NCBI GenBank assembly: GCA_023213395.1
Contig: CM041465.1
Coordinates: 131,881,741-131,945,740, forward strand
DNA from: Cycas panzhihuaensis
Lineage: Eukaryota; Cycadophyta
Reading direction: 5' to 3'
DNA: 64,000 nucleotides
This document shows positions 16,200-29,430 of the stretch, in pieces. Below the pieces are notes generated by a model. It was given only the letters and a program-made list of their open reading frames with translations, searched no databases and was not told the DNA's origin. The position numbers and the translations under genes were made by a program. The stretch's first letter is position 1, and every line of letters begins with the position of its first letter.

Positions 16200-17540
16200 T
16201 TTGTTGAAGGAACTATATAAGGTGTAGAGTATTCCTATTGAAAAAGGCAAGAAAATGTTCATTGGGACTTAGGAGCCTTTTATAAAGCTTATAAGAGAAG
16301 TTTTAGGACCTAAAGTAGTTAGGTAAAGATAGGAATAATCAAATATGATGAGAAGATGAAGAAGAGTAAACTATATTAAAATGAATAGAAATTTATAAGA
16401 GATGAAGAGGAGAATAGAATAACTTGCTACTCTAGTTTTAAGATAAAGGCATGAAGGAAATACTAATGAAAAAGAGGCATTAAGTAATGATGGTGCAAGA
16501 TTTAAAGATTATGAGCCACAAGAACCATAAATAATGGAAGAAAGATTCTTAAAATCACTTTAAGATAAGAGTGATGGAATTAAGATTAATATTCTAGACT
16601 ACCAAGGGAGTTTAAAACTAAAGGAGCTAGTAGAGTAGCTAAATGCCATGGAGAAGTTCTTTAAATGGAAGTACATGACTAAGGAAAAAAAAGATAAACT
16701 TTACATGTATGAAGTTAAAGGGACATATAGCTATTTGATATGATCACATGTAGAAGGAGAGCATGAAGAAAGGTAAAAAAAAGATTAGTACATAGACCAA
16801 AATGGTTAAGAAGTTGAAAGAGAAGTTTCTACCAGTTGATTATTCTCAAACCCTCTTTAGAAAGTTCCATCACTTAAATCAGAAAGAAATAATGGTACAA
16901 GACTATATGGATGAGTTCTATAAGCTTTTCATTTGTGTAAAACATGAGGAGATATATGAACAAGTCATTATACAATATATAAATGGTTTAAAGTTTTAAA
17001 TTTAGGATGAATTTAATATGCATAGAGTTAAAAGCATGGAAGATGTATATCAATTAGTATTAAATGTAGAAGAGAAGAAAAAATAGGAATGCTACTCAAA
17101 GGCCCTATATGATAAGAAGAGGTTTATTACTTTTATACAAAGGTAGAGGAGGAATCCCCTATATGAGAGGAGAATCATTCAATAGAATGAAAAGATAAAA
17201 AGGAGTAAGGAAGAAGAACTCTTAACCAACTCAAGGGAAGAGGATTTCTAGGAGCTCAATGAGGTAGAGGTTTTGGTAGTGGAAGAGGATAGAAGAGACC
17301 TTTTGTTTGTTTTAAATTGGGGAAGAAGGACATAGGGAATTTAAATACCCCCATTACCATGAGGAATAATCTTAAAGGTAGGAAGAGCATCTAAGGGTGA
17401 ACTTAGCCTAAAATAAAAATGGTAATAAAGAAATCATAGTAGATAAACATGAGAGCTTAATGCTTCAAAGAATCATGATAGCATAAAGACAAAAACCCAT
17501 ACAAGATAAAGGAAAGGTAAAGTTAGACAATGATTTATAG
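16200..17540 (+). pseudogene. gypsy-1 gag (retrotrans_gag plus zinc knuckle)
   Basis: Capsid/nucleocapsid protein of a Ty3/gypsy element. From about 16575 the frame reads ILDYQGSLKLKELVE, a stop, then LNAMEKFFKWKYM. The stop sits at the conserved Trp (TGG to TAG). The retrotrans_gag core continues at 16802 with KKLKEKFLPVDYSQTLFRKF and at 16890 with VQDYMDEFYKL. A zinc knuckle near 17305 begins C-F-K and reads as a CCHC knuckle only if a one-base deletion is allowed for. Multiple stops and at least one frameshift are present. Confidence 0.85.
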
Positions 17541-18100
17541 TTATGAACTAACATTTTCATAATAAGATGTGCTACAGGAGGAAAGGTAGGTAAAGTTATA
17601 ATTGATAGTGGTAGTTATAAGAATATGGTCTCCAATAAAATGGTAGACAAGTTAGGATTGAGTTGTGAAGCACATCCACATCCATATTATATTTCTTGGT
17701 TCAGAAAAGGAAATGAAGTGATTGTTGATAAGAGATGCTTGGTTAGAATTAGCATTGAAAAATCATATCAAAATGAGATATAATATAATATGATCTTGAT
17801 GGATGTATGCCATCTATTATTGGAGAGACCATGGCAGTATGATAGGAATGCCTTTTATGGTAGAAAGAATAATACTTATAAATTCTAGAAGAATGGTATA
17901 GAGGTGAAGTTATCACTACTTAAGGAAGAAGGGCATGTGAAAAGTATATTAATTGTTAAAGAATTTATGAAACATATATGAGAGGTTGACACTTATTATG
18001 CCTTAATGGCAAGATAGATAAAGGAGGATATCACAGAAATACTAAGTGAGGTAGTAGGGTTATTAAACAAGTATAATCACATTATACTAGATGCGTTACT
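17541..18100 (+). pseudogene. gypsy-1 aspartic protease
   Basis: Retroviral-type pepsin-like protease that cleaves Gag-Pol. The active-site loop IIDSGS is intact near 17600, followed by YKNMVSNKMVDKLGL. The second conserved block, MDVCHLLLERPWQYDR, lies near 17800-17850 (family form LLGRPWQ). One in-frame stop lies between them and further stops follow. Confidence 0.85.
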
Positions 18101-19126
18101 TGATGGCTTACCATCCATGAGAGATATTCAACACCAAATTAACCTAATCCCAAGGTTAATTTTACCAAACTAGGCAACTTATCAGTTAAGCCTAATGGAG
18201 AATAAAGAGTTAAATTAATAAATTAGCAAATTAGTGTAGAAGGGAATGGTAAGAGAAAGCTTGAGTCCCTGTGTAGCTCCAACATTGGTGACTTTAAAGA
18301 AAGATGGATTATGGAAAATGTATATTAATTCTAGAGCAATCAACCAAATAACAATTAAATATCAATTTTCCATACCTTGTATAGATGATATGATGAATGT
18401 ATTAGTAAGTGCTTCTTACTTTATAAAGATTGACCTTAAGAGTGGGTATCATCAAATATGAATTCATGAAGGGGATAAGTGGAAAATAACCTTTAAGGTG
18501 AGTGATGGATTATATGAATGGTTAATCATGCCATTAGGGATTTCAAATGCCTTAAGCATATTCATGAGATTTATGAGTATTTTACTTTGATTATTCATTG
18601 GTAAATTTATAGTTATATATTTTAATTACATTCTTATTTTTAGTAAGAATAAAGAGGAGCACTTAATGTACTCAAGGATGGTGCTTAAAGTGTTAAGAAG
18701 AGAGAAGTTATATACAAATATAATAAAGTATAGGTTTATGTAAAGGAGCCTAGTATTTCTAGGCTTTATAATTTTATAAGAGGGATAGTGAATGGATGAG
18801 AAGAAGATCAAGGTAATTATTAAGTGGCCAACGCCTAAGACTATGACAAAGGTAAGAAGTTTCCATGGTCTAACTCAGTTTTATAGAAAGTTGATTAAGA
18901 ACTTTAGTGGAATTATTACACCCTTAATAGATTACATGAAAGGCAAGAAGTTAACATGGACTAGGGAAGTAGAGAATAGTTTCTAACTCTTAAAGAAAAA
19001 GGTAACCAAGGCACATGTGCTCACATTACTAGACTTTAAAAAAGTAATTAAGGTCAATTATGATGCTTTGCATGTTGTAATTAGATCAATGCTTAATTAA
19101 GAAATGAGACTTATAGCATTTTATAA
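18101..19126 (+). pseudogene. gypsy-1 reverse transcriptase and start of RNase H
   Basis: RT copies element RNA into DNA. Motifs in order: VAPTLVTLKKDG (about 18270), INSRAINQITIK, SASYFIKIDLKSGYHQI (ends 18461), then MPLGISNA (about 18527). The catalytic box that should be Y-x-D-D reads Y-F-N-Y at 18618-18629, so both aspartates are lost. The connection domain follows with IKWPTPKTMTKVRSFHGLTQ (about 18822) and FYRKLIKNFSG. The RNase H region starts near 19020. Stops and frame changes are frequent. Confidence 0.88.
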
Positions 19127-20140
19127 TGAGAAGCTTAATGAAGTAAGAAGAAGGCATTTAACCTATGACTTATAATTTTCTATAATTATCTAGGCTTTAA
19201 GGCATTGAAGGCATTATCTCATACCTAAGAAATTTATCTTATTCATTGATCACCAAGCCTTGAGGTATATAAATACTTAAAGGAAATTAAATATTAGGCA
19301 TGCTAAGTGGGTATCCTATCTACAAAGCTTTACATTCATTTTATAACATAAATTAGGCAAATAAAACCATGTTGCTAATGCATTAAATAGTCAAGTAGCA
19401 TTATTAACCACCATGGCAAATAGGTGGTAGGATTTAAAGATATTAAGTATATGTATGACTCAGATCCTAACTTTGGAACAATTATTAAGCATTGTAAGAA
19501 TCCTCTAATTAAGGGATGTGGTTCTTTATGTGATGACTACTTTACATAAGATGGCCACCTATTTAAAGAAAGATAGTTGTGTATCCTTGTGGGCTCCATA
19601 AGAGAGAATATCATATGAAAGTTGCATAGCGGAGCTCTTAGAAGGCATTTTGGCTAAAATAAAACCATAGCTTTAGTAAAAGAAAAGTATTTTTTACCTC
19701 GAATAGAGAGTGATATGGCAAGATTTGTAGCACATAGTAGGATATGCTAGATGACCAAGGGATATGCATAAAATATTGCCTTATATATGCACTTACTAAT
19801 ACCTAAAGGACATAGACAAACTTGAGCATGGACTGCATATTAGGATTACCATATATATAAAGAGGTAATGATTTAATTTTTGTAATTATTGATAATTTTT
19901 AAAAATTACTTCATTTTATTATATGCAAGAAGATAAATGATGCAGTTAGGATACCATATTTATTCCTTAAAGAGGTTATAAGGTTACATGTAATTATGAA
20001 GACTTTCACTTTGAATTAGGATACAAAGTTCTTAATCCATTTCTAGAAAACTCTATGGAAGAAGCTAGGAACAAAACTCTAGTTTAGTAGTGCCTACCAT
20101 CCATGTATTGATGGATAAACTAAAGTGGTAAATAGAATAG
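19127..20140 (+). pseudogene. gypsy-1 RNase H/integrase segment, tandem copy A
   Basis: First of two tandem copies. It contains the end of RNase H (RHWRHYLIPKKFILFIDHQA, about 19203), the spacer ALLTTMAN, and the integrase zinc-binding region (GHFG-NKT, about 19645; RICQMTKGYA, about 19740) running into the catalytic core (YHPCIDG-like segment near 20095). It starts and ends at the heptamer TGAGAAG (19127 and 20141). Compared with copy B it retains about 25 bp more around 19625 that includes the H-x-G zinc-binding context. Confidence 0.85.
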
Positions 20141-21192
20141 TGAGAAGCTTAATGAAGTAAGAAGAAGGTATTTAGCATATGACTTAGAATTTTGTATGAT
20201 TATCCAAGCTTTGAGGCATTGGAGGCATTATCTTATACCTAAGAAATTTATCTTGTTTATTGATCACCAAGCCTCAAGGTATATAAATACCTAAAGGAAA
20301 CTAAATATTAGGCATGCTAAGTAGGTATCCTATCTACAAAGCTTTACATTCATTTTGTAATATAAATCGGGCAAATAAAACCATGTTGCTAACGCATTAA
20401 GTACTCAAGTGGCATTATTAACCACCATGGCAAATGAGGTGGTAGGATTTAAAGATATTAAGGATATGTATGACTTAGATCCTAACTTCAGAACAATTAT
20501 TAAGCATTGTAAGAATCCTCTAATTAATGGACATGGTTCTTTATATGATGACTACTTTACGCAAGATGGCCACCTATTTAAAGAAAGATAGTTGTGCATC
20601 CTTGTGGGCCTCATGAGAGAGAATATTATATGAGAGTTATATAACAAAATAAGACCATAACTTTAGTAAAAGAAAAGTATTTTTGGCCTCGAATAAAGAG
20701 TGATATGGCAAGATTTGTGGCACACTATAGGATATGCCAGATGGCCAAGGGATATGCACAAAATATTGCCTTTTATATGCACTTACCAATACTTAAAGGA
20801 CTATAGATAGACTTGAGCATGGACTTCATATTAGGATTACCACATATATAAAGAGGTAATGATTCAATTTTGTCTTTATTAATAATTTTAAAAAATTGGT
20901 TCATTTTATTACATGTAAGAAGATAAATAATGCAATTAGGATACCATATTTATTCTTTGAAGAGGTTGTAAGGTTACATGGCATTCTAAAGACTTGTAAT
21001 TAGGATACTATATTTATTCTTTAAAGAGGTTATAAGGTCACATGGCATTCTAATGACTTTCACTTTAAATCGAGATACAAAGTTCTTGAGCCATTTCTAG
21101 AAAACTCTATAGAAGAAGCTAAGAATAAAACTTTAGTTTAGTAGTACCTACCATCCATATATTCATGGGTTAATTTAAGTGGTGAATAGAAG
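20141..21192 (+). pseudogene. gypsy-1 RNase H/integrase segment, tandem copy B
   Basis: Second copy, closely similar over its whole length. It includes an open stretch at 20409-20591 (ALLTTMANEVVGFKDIKDMY). It differs by a small deletion near 20640 and an extra internal duplication of about 60 bp at roughly 20938-21058. It ends at a third TGAGAAG heptamer (21193), after which the unique integrase sequence continues. Confidence 0.85.
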
Positions 21193-21745
21193 TGAGAAGT
21201 CCAAATAGTGGGATTTGGTATTAACACAGGTTGAAATTGCATATAATAGTGCTGTGAATAGGTTAACCGATAAATCACCTTTTCAAGTTGTATATGGCAA
21301 AAACCCAAAGGGTGTACTAGATTTAGTACACCTTCCCATTAGGGAAAGAGTGAGTGATGATGAAAAATCTTTTGTAGAGCATATATAATAGGTTCATGAG
21401 GAGGTAAAGATAAATTTATAAGACAATAATAATAAGTACAAGGAAGTAATAAATAAGACCCACAGACATAAGGTATTTGAAGAAAGTGATTTGGTGATGA
21501 TTTACTTGAGGAAAGATAAACTTCCTTAAGGGACTTATAACAAACTTAAATATAAAATGGTTAGACCATGTCAGGTTATAAAAAGGATTAATAACAATAG
21601 ATACAAGGTGAATATACCTAAACACTTTGATATCTCTCATATTTTTAATGTTACAGACCTATATGCATATCATGAAGGAGATGAAGAGGTAGATTATAAA
21701 GGTGAAGTTGAAAGCTATGAGCTCTCAATGCCAAGGAAGAAATGA
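21193..21745 (+). pseudogene. gypsy-1 integrase C-terminal part
   Basis: Continues from the duplicated segment with SPFQVVYGKNPKGVLDL (about 21275) and ends with the frame at 21557-21745: MVRPCQVIKRINNNRYKVNI followed by HFDISHIFNVTDLYAYHEGD. This is the typical integrase C-terminal block of plant Ty3/gypsy elements (I-F-N-V-D-L-Y). No chromodomain follows. A TGA stop at 21743 probably is the natural end. Confidence 0.85.
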
Positions 21746-21943
21746 GAAGAAATTAAATAAGTGTTAGATATAAAAACAATGAGTACATAATAGGGAAATT
21801 ATAATAGGTACCTAGTGCAGTAGAAAGGTCTACAATAAGCAAACAACAACTAGATCACTGAAGAAGAGCTAAAGTAGTTGAATCTTAATAAATGGTAAAA
21901 TTTTCATTATAATAATTTATAGAGGCAAACTTCTTTTTAACAT

Positions 21944-21954
21944 AGGGAGGAAGA
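21944..21954 (+). other. gypsy-1 polypurine tract
   Basis: AGGGAGGAAGA directly abuts the 3' LTR start. This is the plus-strand primer site. Confidence 0.85.
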
Positions 21955-22522
21955 TGCGAGAGCATCTAGACCTTTATCACAACTTAAACCACCTTTTACT
22001 TTTTAGTCATTTTTCTCTAAATTTTAGGTTCTACTAATCAAAGTATAACATTTTACTTGGTGGTTAAAATTTAATTGTTCTTGTGCCAAAACAAAGGTTT
22101 ATTCAAGTAGAACAAGTGAAAATGATCTACGACTAGGTTGAAGGCTCCATTATAGGCCCACAAGTTTTTAGCCAAAAATTACTCTAAAAATGCCTAAAAA
22201 TTGAGATTTATTTTATGTCTAAAAATAGTAGTTAATTTTAGGCTAGTTTTCCCAATAGTCTAGTTTTTCTTAGTATAACTTAACTTAGAAATGTGGTTTT
22301 ATTCACTATTTTATGTAATTGAAGAGTTTTTAAGGTTAGGGTTAGAGGTTTCTAAACTTCCTACTTTCACTTATATAAATGTACTTTTGTATTATCTTTT
22401 GCAAGATTGAATCAAATGGAATGAAAATAGAAGTAAAATGACTCTCCATATCCTTTAGCTCTTTCTTATTTTAAGTTTTTGCATGTGAGATTGAAAGTTT
22501 TTCTTACAGGTCATCCTCATCA
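21955..22522 (+). repeat. gypsy-1 3' LTR (568 bp)
   Basis: TGCGAGAGC to CATCA. It is the intact reference for the split 5' LTR and is visibly diverged from it, so the insertion is old. Confidence 0.9.
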
Positions 22523-23713
22523 CTTCTTCTTTTACCCTTTAGGTTTGATAATTATGTTGTATCATATACTTGCATTTGTAGCTTTTACTTTAATTTTTTT
22601 AATTTATAAAAATAACCCAACTGTAAATTTCTTTTACTAAGGAACCTGTGCATTTTTTTCAATTAAAATTTGTTATTATCTTTGTGTTTAGACTTTCTTT
22701 ACTATAAGTTGCTACTCATGAGTTGAGAAGAAGTTCATATACATAGTCTTTATGCTAACAAACTCTCTCTAAGGAGGTGAGTGGCTTTATGGGAGAGCTT
22801 TCAAATGAAATCTACAACTTTACTTTGTGGAATTCCAAGTTTCTAAAGTTAACTGGTTTAATTCTAAGTTGTTATCATTACTAAAATTGCAAGTAAATAT
22901 TGTTGCCTCTAACTTTTTCTTGTTAAAAGAAGTGTACTTGAGATCATTGAAGCACTGTGGGAAAATATCTTTAGAATAATGAAAGGTATCCCCACTTTCT
23001 ATTTTATGTAATTTGTGTATTTTTTATTTTCTTGTTGAAATCATCCTTTCTTTTGCATGATCTTATTACTTTCCTTCAATTACAACAGAAAAGGAAAAGG
23101 AAAAATGAATTAAGACCAATCTTAAGAATATCTTTTCCCTCTCCCCCTTGATGGTATGTTGAATGCTTACTTGCCTCTCTTCTTCTTCTTTTTTCCTAAT
23201 AAAAGAATAAGAACCTAGGATAAATATAAGAGCAACATAAGAACTTAGATAACTTTTTATGGTGCATAAGGATTAATTACATATTAGGCTATTTATTAAA
23301 AAGAAAAAAATAATAAGAAAGAGTCTAAATAGTGCATATCTATATAGATGCATTAGCATAAATATATTTGATTTTACTATGTAGTTTATGTATAGTCTAG
23401 GTGGTTGATAATTTCACACAATCTAAAAGTATATCCTAGTTTGCATATAGGTGTTTATTATTGTTTATTCCCCCTATGTTAGGTCTTACTCTCTTAGTGA
23501 GGAGGTTCTTTATTGTATAAGACTTGACATCCTAAGTGTATAAGATCATCCTTTCTTAAGATCAAATACTTCTTATTGTAAGGAGACTTTTGATCATCCA
23601 AGATGTGATATCCCTGGTATACAAACTTCTTCTCCTTTAATATTATTCTTTTATCATGTTCCAAACTCCAAAAGTGATAATCTCCCACCACATTTTAGGT
23701 TGAGAGTGGCTCC

Positions 23714-23750
<37 letters not shown>

Positions 23751-25482
23751 TACCTTTGAGTGTACAAGACTCACTAAAGTTGGAAGTGGAGATCCCCAAG
23801 TTATCCACCTTCAAAGGTTGATCATCATTAGGTGAGGTAGTCCCCAATAATTGACCCCTAAGAAGGTTATTAATCTAAGGTCTAAGCTCTTTTGAGTCTT
23901 TTCACTTGTTATTCCTTTTATTCCATAGCTAATATAGTATAGTTCTCTCCATCATTATTAGATAGAGGTCTAGGTTAGATCACTCCTTTAAGAGGGCCTG
24001 AGCATTAGTTGATAGGGAGCTTAAGACATCTTATGTTAGGGTAAGGACCTCAACAATCCTCCCATTCATTGGGTGTCTTTGACTGATTATTTTTCCCCTT
24101 AAGGGGAAGTAGTTAGAAGTTATTGGTTTGTTTGAATCTCTTTTCTTCTTTTTGCTTTGATTATTGAATAGTTAGTACTTAGTTAGTAGCTAGATCTTGC
24201 TATCTTAGTATATACATAGAAAGGCATCTCTTTTTCATTTGAGAGAGGGTTGAGGATCCATCAAGACTCATCACTATAATTACCTTTATGAGAATCACCC
24301 CCCCTCTTGTCTAAGGTTCCTAAGGTAACCTATCTTAACACACATTAAAATATAATACAAAGCCCATATTTTAAGCTTAGATTTTCCTTATTTTGCCAAG
24401 AGAATGGCATAAACTAGTGAATCTAGGATGAACATATGCACTTTGGATTTAGATGAAGATTTTCTTAATATAATTATACATCCTCTTTTTTGGATATAGT
24501 AGCTTTGAGTTGGAGTATGTTAAAGCATTTAGTAAACTCTTTCATTGAGGAATTATTTTAAAAACAATAGGATAGTTGGATCTTATAAGGGATAGAGTTG
24601 GGTATGTTAACACATCTGCAGAGGGCTTCAACAATGCTATCCTAAGTTAGTAGTGTCTAGCGTTATGCTAGTTTTGTACCTACATATAGATGTGGCCTTC
24701 TAAATTGTTAATAAAAAAATAAGATTTGTGTTATTATCTAAAGGGGGTGATAATTTATTCTTCAAATTATTAATTGTATCCTAAAGGCTTTTAATGGACT
24801 ATTGGACAATCTTAATGGAATCTTTAATAGACTCAATATGATTAGTGATATTGACTTTATTGGACATTTTGATCTAACTCGTGTTAGAACTCTAGTAGCT
24901 TAAACCTATTGGATCTCAACTCTAGTGTTTAACACTGAAGACAAAATTATGTAAAGCAAAATGAGATTAGGGAGAAGTTAGAATAAACAACTAAATAAAA
25001 GAGGATATAATTATTAAGGTTTAAAATTTAAATTGAACATATTCCTTTTCAAATGAGAATATGCCAAACTTAATATATAGGCATATTAAGGTATAATAAA
25101 TTATAAAATAAGATGGCATGTGAAATCATTTACATAACCAAGATCTAATAATGGTGAGTAATGATATGAATCTACTAAATCTGGTAAACATCAAATAAGA
25201 TTGAAGGCAAGCATGGTAATGCCTAAATTAAATATGAATGAATGCCTAAAGAGAGGACATAGGACTTGAAAATGAAGATGCAAAAGCACAAAAGAGATAA
25301 GAAGTAGATATGCTTATAAATATGCCTAAAGAAATAAGACATATATGCATTAAATATAGAGATAACAAAATGTGGGACACCACACTAAATCATGAATGAA
25401 TCTCAATGTAAAAATAAAAGTAAATAATGTAGAAGGCAAAGGATATGTGACTAACTAGAGATTGTGAAATCTAAGATATGAA
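22523..25482. other. AT-rich region, little recognisable
   Basis: No gene-like reading apart from a possible - strand start near 24866 (MSNKVNITNHIESIKDSIKI, then stops), which could be the gag start of the element whose LTR is at 25507-25850. A CT/CA microsatellite lies at 23712-23750. Confidence 0.4.
23712..23750. repeat. (CT)n(CA)n compound microsatellite
   Basis: About 11 CT units followed directly by about 8 CA units. Confidence 0.95.
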
Positions 25483-25494
25483 TATCTGATACCA
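25483..25494 (-). other. primer-binding site (-) of copia-like element
   Basis: Reverse complement reads TGGTATCAGATA, a match to the Met-tRNA primer site TGGTATCAGAGC at the first 10 bases. It lies about 12 bp past the proposed LTR end. Confidence 0.55.
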
Positions 25495-25506
25495 CCTATA
25501 ATAGGT

Positions 25507-25850
25507 TGGAGGCATACTACTCATAATTGTTGTCTTCCTTAAATGTTCTAGTCAAACTTGCAAAACAAATCAAATAGAGTTAAGTGCAATTGAGACTTCA
25601 ATTGAAAACCATAGAAGTTTGAAAGATAACTCGCAAGAGATATATGTAGATATTATATCATTTATGTTATGTTCCTAAAAGACTACATTCTTACAAAAGG
25701 TACATATTTATACTTGCTTATTCATAGTAATTTAGTATTCTTACCTTTATATGGCTAATGTGGTTCTCGTCTAATTTCAAATTAACCATTAACCTAATAG
25801 ACTTAAGTCAACTAACTATAGTTATATCATAGGTTGTGAGGATCACAACA
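25507..25850 (-). repeat. copia-like 5' LTR on the minus strand, partner not found
   Basis: Read on the - strand it begins TGTTGTGATCCTCACAACC and ends ATGCCTCCA, followed by the PBS-like site. About 344 bp. The element body would extend leftwards, but I see no second LTR copy and only a doubtful gag start near 24866, so it is probably truncated. Confidence 0.5.
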
Positions 25851-28379
25851 ATGCATCTTATCCTCCAAAAACATTTCTTAATATTTCATCAAATGTTAGC
25901 AACTTCCATAAAAGAATGCTTAATCAAAAAATTCTTCAATCTTTAAAAGGTGCCCCCATTTATAACTTCCAACTTAGAGGGCAAAGTATTTTCAAGAAAA
26001 GGGGGATTCTTATGAGTCTAATATATGCATACAAGCCTAATAAGTAATAATTAATTATTAATATGATGATTATTATCTAAAGACATAACCTTTAAAATTT
26101 AGATAGTATATGTATGTTAACATTTATAATATTTATCATTTAATTCAATTTAATCAATTTGTAATATATGTTCATATAATTAAACCTTAGACCAAAGGAT
26201 TTCAATTTATATGTGTGACCACTTCAATTCATCTCAAATTTAGCATACAACCTCTCTCAATACTAATGGCATAGAAAATATAGAATGAAAATAATGTCTT
26301 TGTAATAGAATTCTTTTTCATCTCGATGATACCTAGAATGCCATTAGCTTACGATACTTTACCAGAATGCCCATAGATATATTGTATATATGTGATTTTA
26401 AATTAGGAAAATAACATATTGACAATTAAATAAAATAAAAGGAAGTTATTCATGAATCTAAATCAATGTATAATAAGTGAAGAGCATACAAATTCAAGCT
26501 TGTAAGACAATGAAATATACAATAATAAAAAAGTAGAGGGGTACTAAATAAAACTTGAAATACCTTTACCAAATAAGCACAATCCATTTAATGATGATGA
26601 TATATGTGAACCAAGGGATAAAATTTTATGTTTGAATCCTTATTTTATAGACAAAATAAGTTTAAATAATAAGTTACCACATTGGAAACTTTAAGATTAT
26701 GAAATATTTGCACAGTCATATCATAAAATTGATTTAGAATCAACATCAATAGAAGGCAACATGTACCCAAGCATATTATAACATAACTTTGGGCATAAGA
26801 GTAATTATCTAGATTAGTTCTTATAACTAAGTGATCAAGAGGTGAGTAGTAAGATAATATGTCACTTTAGCCAAGCTAGAGGAATCAAGTACTAAGATGT
26901 GAAAGGTTAATATAGGCACCAAGGTATCATCAAGTTAGATCAAAATTATTATTGAGTAAAAAGAGATCAAGTGAGGTAAGTAAGAAATTTTGTTGGCCAA
27001 TTAGCATTGTGGTTGAAGTGTGAAGATCAATTATAAAAGCATGAACATTGATCCAATGATTATAAGCCATGACAAATATGAATTATTTACAAATGCTTAG
27101 TTTCATACTACATGGCCAATAAAGGTGAATGGTCAACTAGAAATAATATGGCTTATTAGGGCAAATGCAAATGCAAGTCAAACATGAATAAAAACATAAA
27201 AGGTATTAATCACACAAACATTTGAAGCGTCAATGTGCCAAACATATAGGGATTGTAGAATCTCAGCCAATCATGCGAGAAAAATACGTAGTCATGTGGA
27301 GAGGTATTGATGTGAGAGACAACTCAAGATTAGAGGCTCTATTGATCTATATTGGAAGATCAATCATACTTATCTTAGAACTATATATGCTAGGTCAACT
27401 CATGATAAGTTAATTATAGATAAGTTGATTACTAAATAAATAGGCTAATTTCAATGGCCAAACAACAACCACTCCATGAAAATTGTCTTACAAGCATTAA
27501 GGAAACCCTTACAATTTTGGTAACAATTTTCCAAGTGACAACAAAGAAGTATGTTAATAAAAGAAAAAAATAAAAATAAATAAATACTAAGAATAGTAAC
27601 TAGAAGTATTGAAGGATCCATAGCATGACATTAGCTGATCAAATCATAGATTGAGTGCCTATTATTCTTTAGAGTCTTAGATCTAGAATAGTGATAGTGC
27701 TAAATGCTTGACTTCATAAATAAAATTGCTATTGTCAATCCATACTAGATACTAATTTATTCACCTATGTTTAGTTTCTTATCCCTTAATCCTAGGGTCA
27801 GGTGTAGAGGTCAAAACCCCAACTAGAGGAGCTTATGGAGATCAAGACTTTTATGGTTTCAACTTCCAGTTTCTTACTTTTATGTAGTTCATAAAAAGTA
27901 ACTAGACATTGTTTATGCACCATACAAGCTTCACCATCACACCCAATGGATAAGTAATGAAGTTGTACCAAAAAAAAAAAAACTTATTTCATACCTATCC
28001 CATTTTAATAAGGGTGTCATGCTTATCATTTTCCACTAAGTTAGTTTTAACCTACACTTTCAAAAAAAACGTTATATTGATACTCCATGGGTCCCATAGC
28101 CAAATTTTAATATACAATCTTACTTATATCATCTTAACAAGAACATCACACTCATCTTAGTGTGCTAAGTAGATTTCTTTCATAAAGTTATAGGAAAAAT
28201 AGTCTAAGATCACCCTACATGGGTTTTTGTAATCAAGGGGTCAATAAGTTATAAACATCCCCCTTCATTCCACACCCTTTTGCATCATTCTCTAACTCTT
28301 TAATCCATTCATCTTATCTAGTTCCCCTTCCTTCTTTCTTAATCCCTCTTCTATTAGTCCCATTATTTAAACTCATTTA
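25851..28379. other. AT-rich region without recognisable gene
   Basis: No domain, LTR pair or structural RNA noticed. The small open frames at 27222-27413 and 27957-28160 show no family resemblance. An A-run lies at about 27968-27980. Confidence 0.5.
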
Positions 28380-28599
28380 TTTTGCTCAATGTCTCCTCTT
28401 ATCCAAGAATATTAGATCTTAGCCTTAGAGACCTAATATGCCTCTATAACTGACAATATCACTAAGTTATTTGATGAGATCATGAATATTTCCACCAAAA
28501 CTTCAAATTTTCTCTCTACCTCCACTTCCATTGGAAACACCCTATCACCTCCACTAATAATAACACTAACAACTCAAAATCAACATCCTAACTTTTGAT

Positions 28600-29430
28600 T
28601 TAGAGTTGAATAGTGATTCTACCCATAGTTGGATTAATAAACATGAGCTATATTTTAACCTCCATCTTATAACTCCAATTAATAAGTTCACCTTTATTTC
28701 CATTCATTTAGAGGCAAAGAACATCATCAATTCCATTATTAGAAATGAGAAAATCTAAATGAATTCACATGGAATTCATTCTATAGCCTTTTTTTTAGCA
28801 ATACGAAAACATTTGAGATTGTTTCTTCTTTAGCAAACTCACACACTTGTAGTAAATTACTGTAATTAAAATATATGTAGATGAATTTTGGGCACTTTAG
28901 AATTAGATTTCATAAAATATAAACCAAACACTCTCACTGAGATATTTATAGTTAGACCCAAGGACTGCATTTGTATATAAGTTTATTATTGTAATTGAAA
29001 TATATGTAAATGAATTTTGGGCACTTTAGAATTAGATTTCATAAAATACAAACTAAACACTCTCATTGAGACATTTATAGTTGGATTCAAGGGGTGCATT
29101 TGTATGTGCATAAAAACTCAACATCTTACTATAATTTATAATGCCATATCTATAGCCAAATTAACTAAAAGTAGATTTTTCCACTAATTGCCCCATATTC
29201 TCTTGACATACCCTATTGTACTAGTGCCATAAGATTTTAGATGACTCTTATCACTCAACACTTACCCTAGGCTAAGCATTAGCATTAATTATACTAGTAG
29301 ATCCCCTATGAGATCCTATAGCAAAAGCAAATAGAAGATAAGAAGCAAACCTTTGCATCAAGTATTATGAGAAATGGACTCGCAACTATCCAAAGGTGTG
29401 TAAATCTATATATATAGTCTTCATAATTGA
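28600..29430 (+). pseudogene. gypsy-2 gag with damaged zinc knuckle
   Basis: From about 28630 the frame reads WINKHELYFNLHLITPINKF then ISIHLEAKNI, matching the retrotrans_gag start (W-x-x-K-x-E-x-(F/Y)-F). The zinc-knuckle block near 29350-29410 reads LCIKYYEKWTRNYPKVCK. In the family form the first Tyr would be the second Cys and the last Tyr the His, so Cys-to-Tyr and His-to-Tyr transitions destroyed metal binding. The gag is interrupted by a 129-bp tandem duplication (28862-29119). Confidence 0.75.
28862..29119 (+). repeat. 129-bp tandem duplication inside gypsy-2 gag
   Basis: The unit beginning GTAATTAAAATATATGTAGATG at 28862 recurs at 28991 as GTAATTGAAATATATGTAAATG, and the match continues through GCACTTTAGAATTAG and ACATTTATAGTT. 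The two units have diverged by scattered transitions. Confidence 0.85.
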
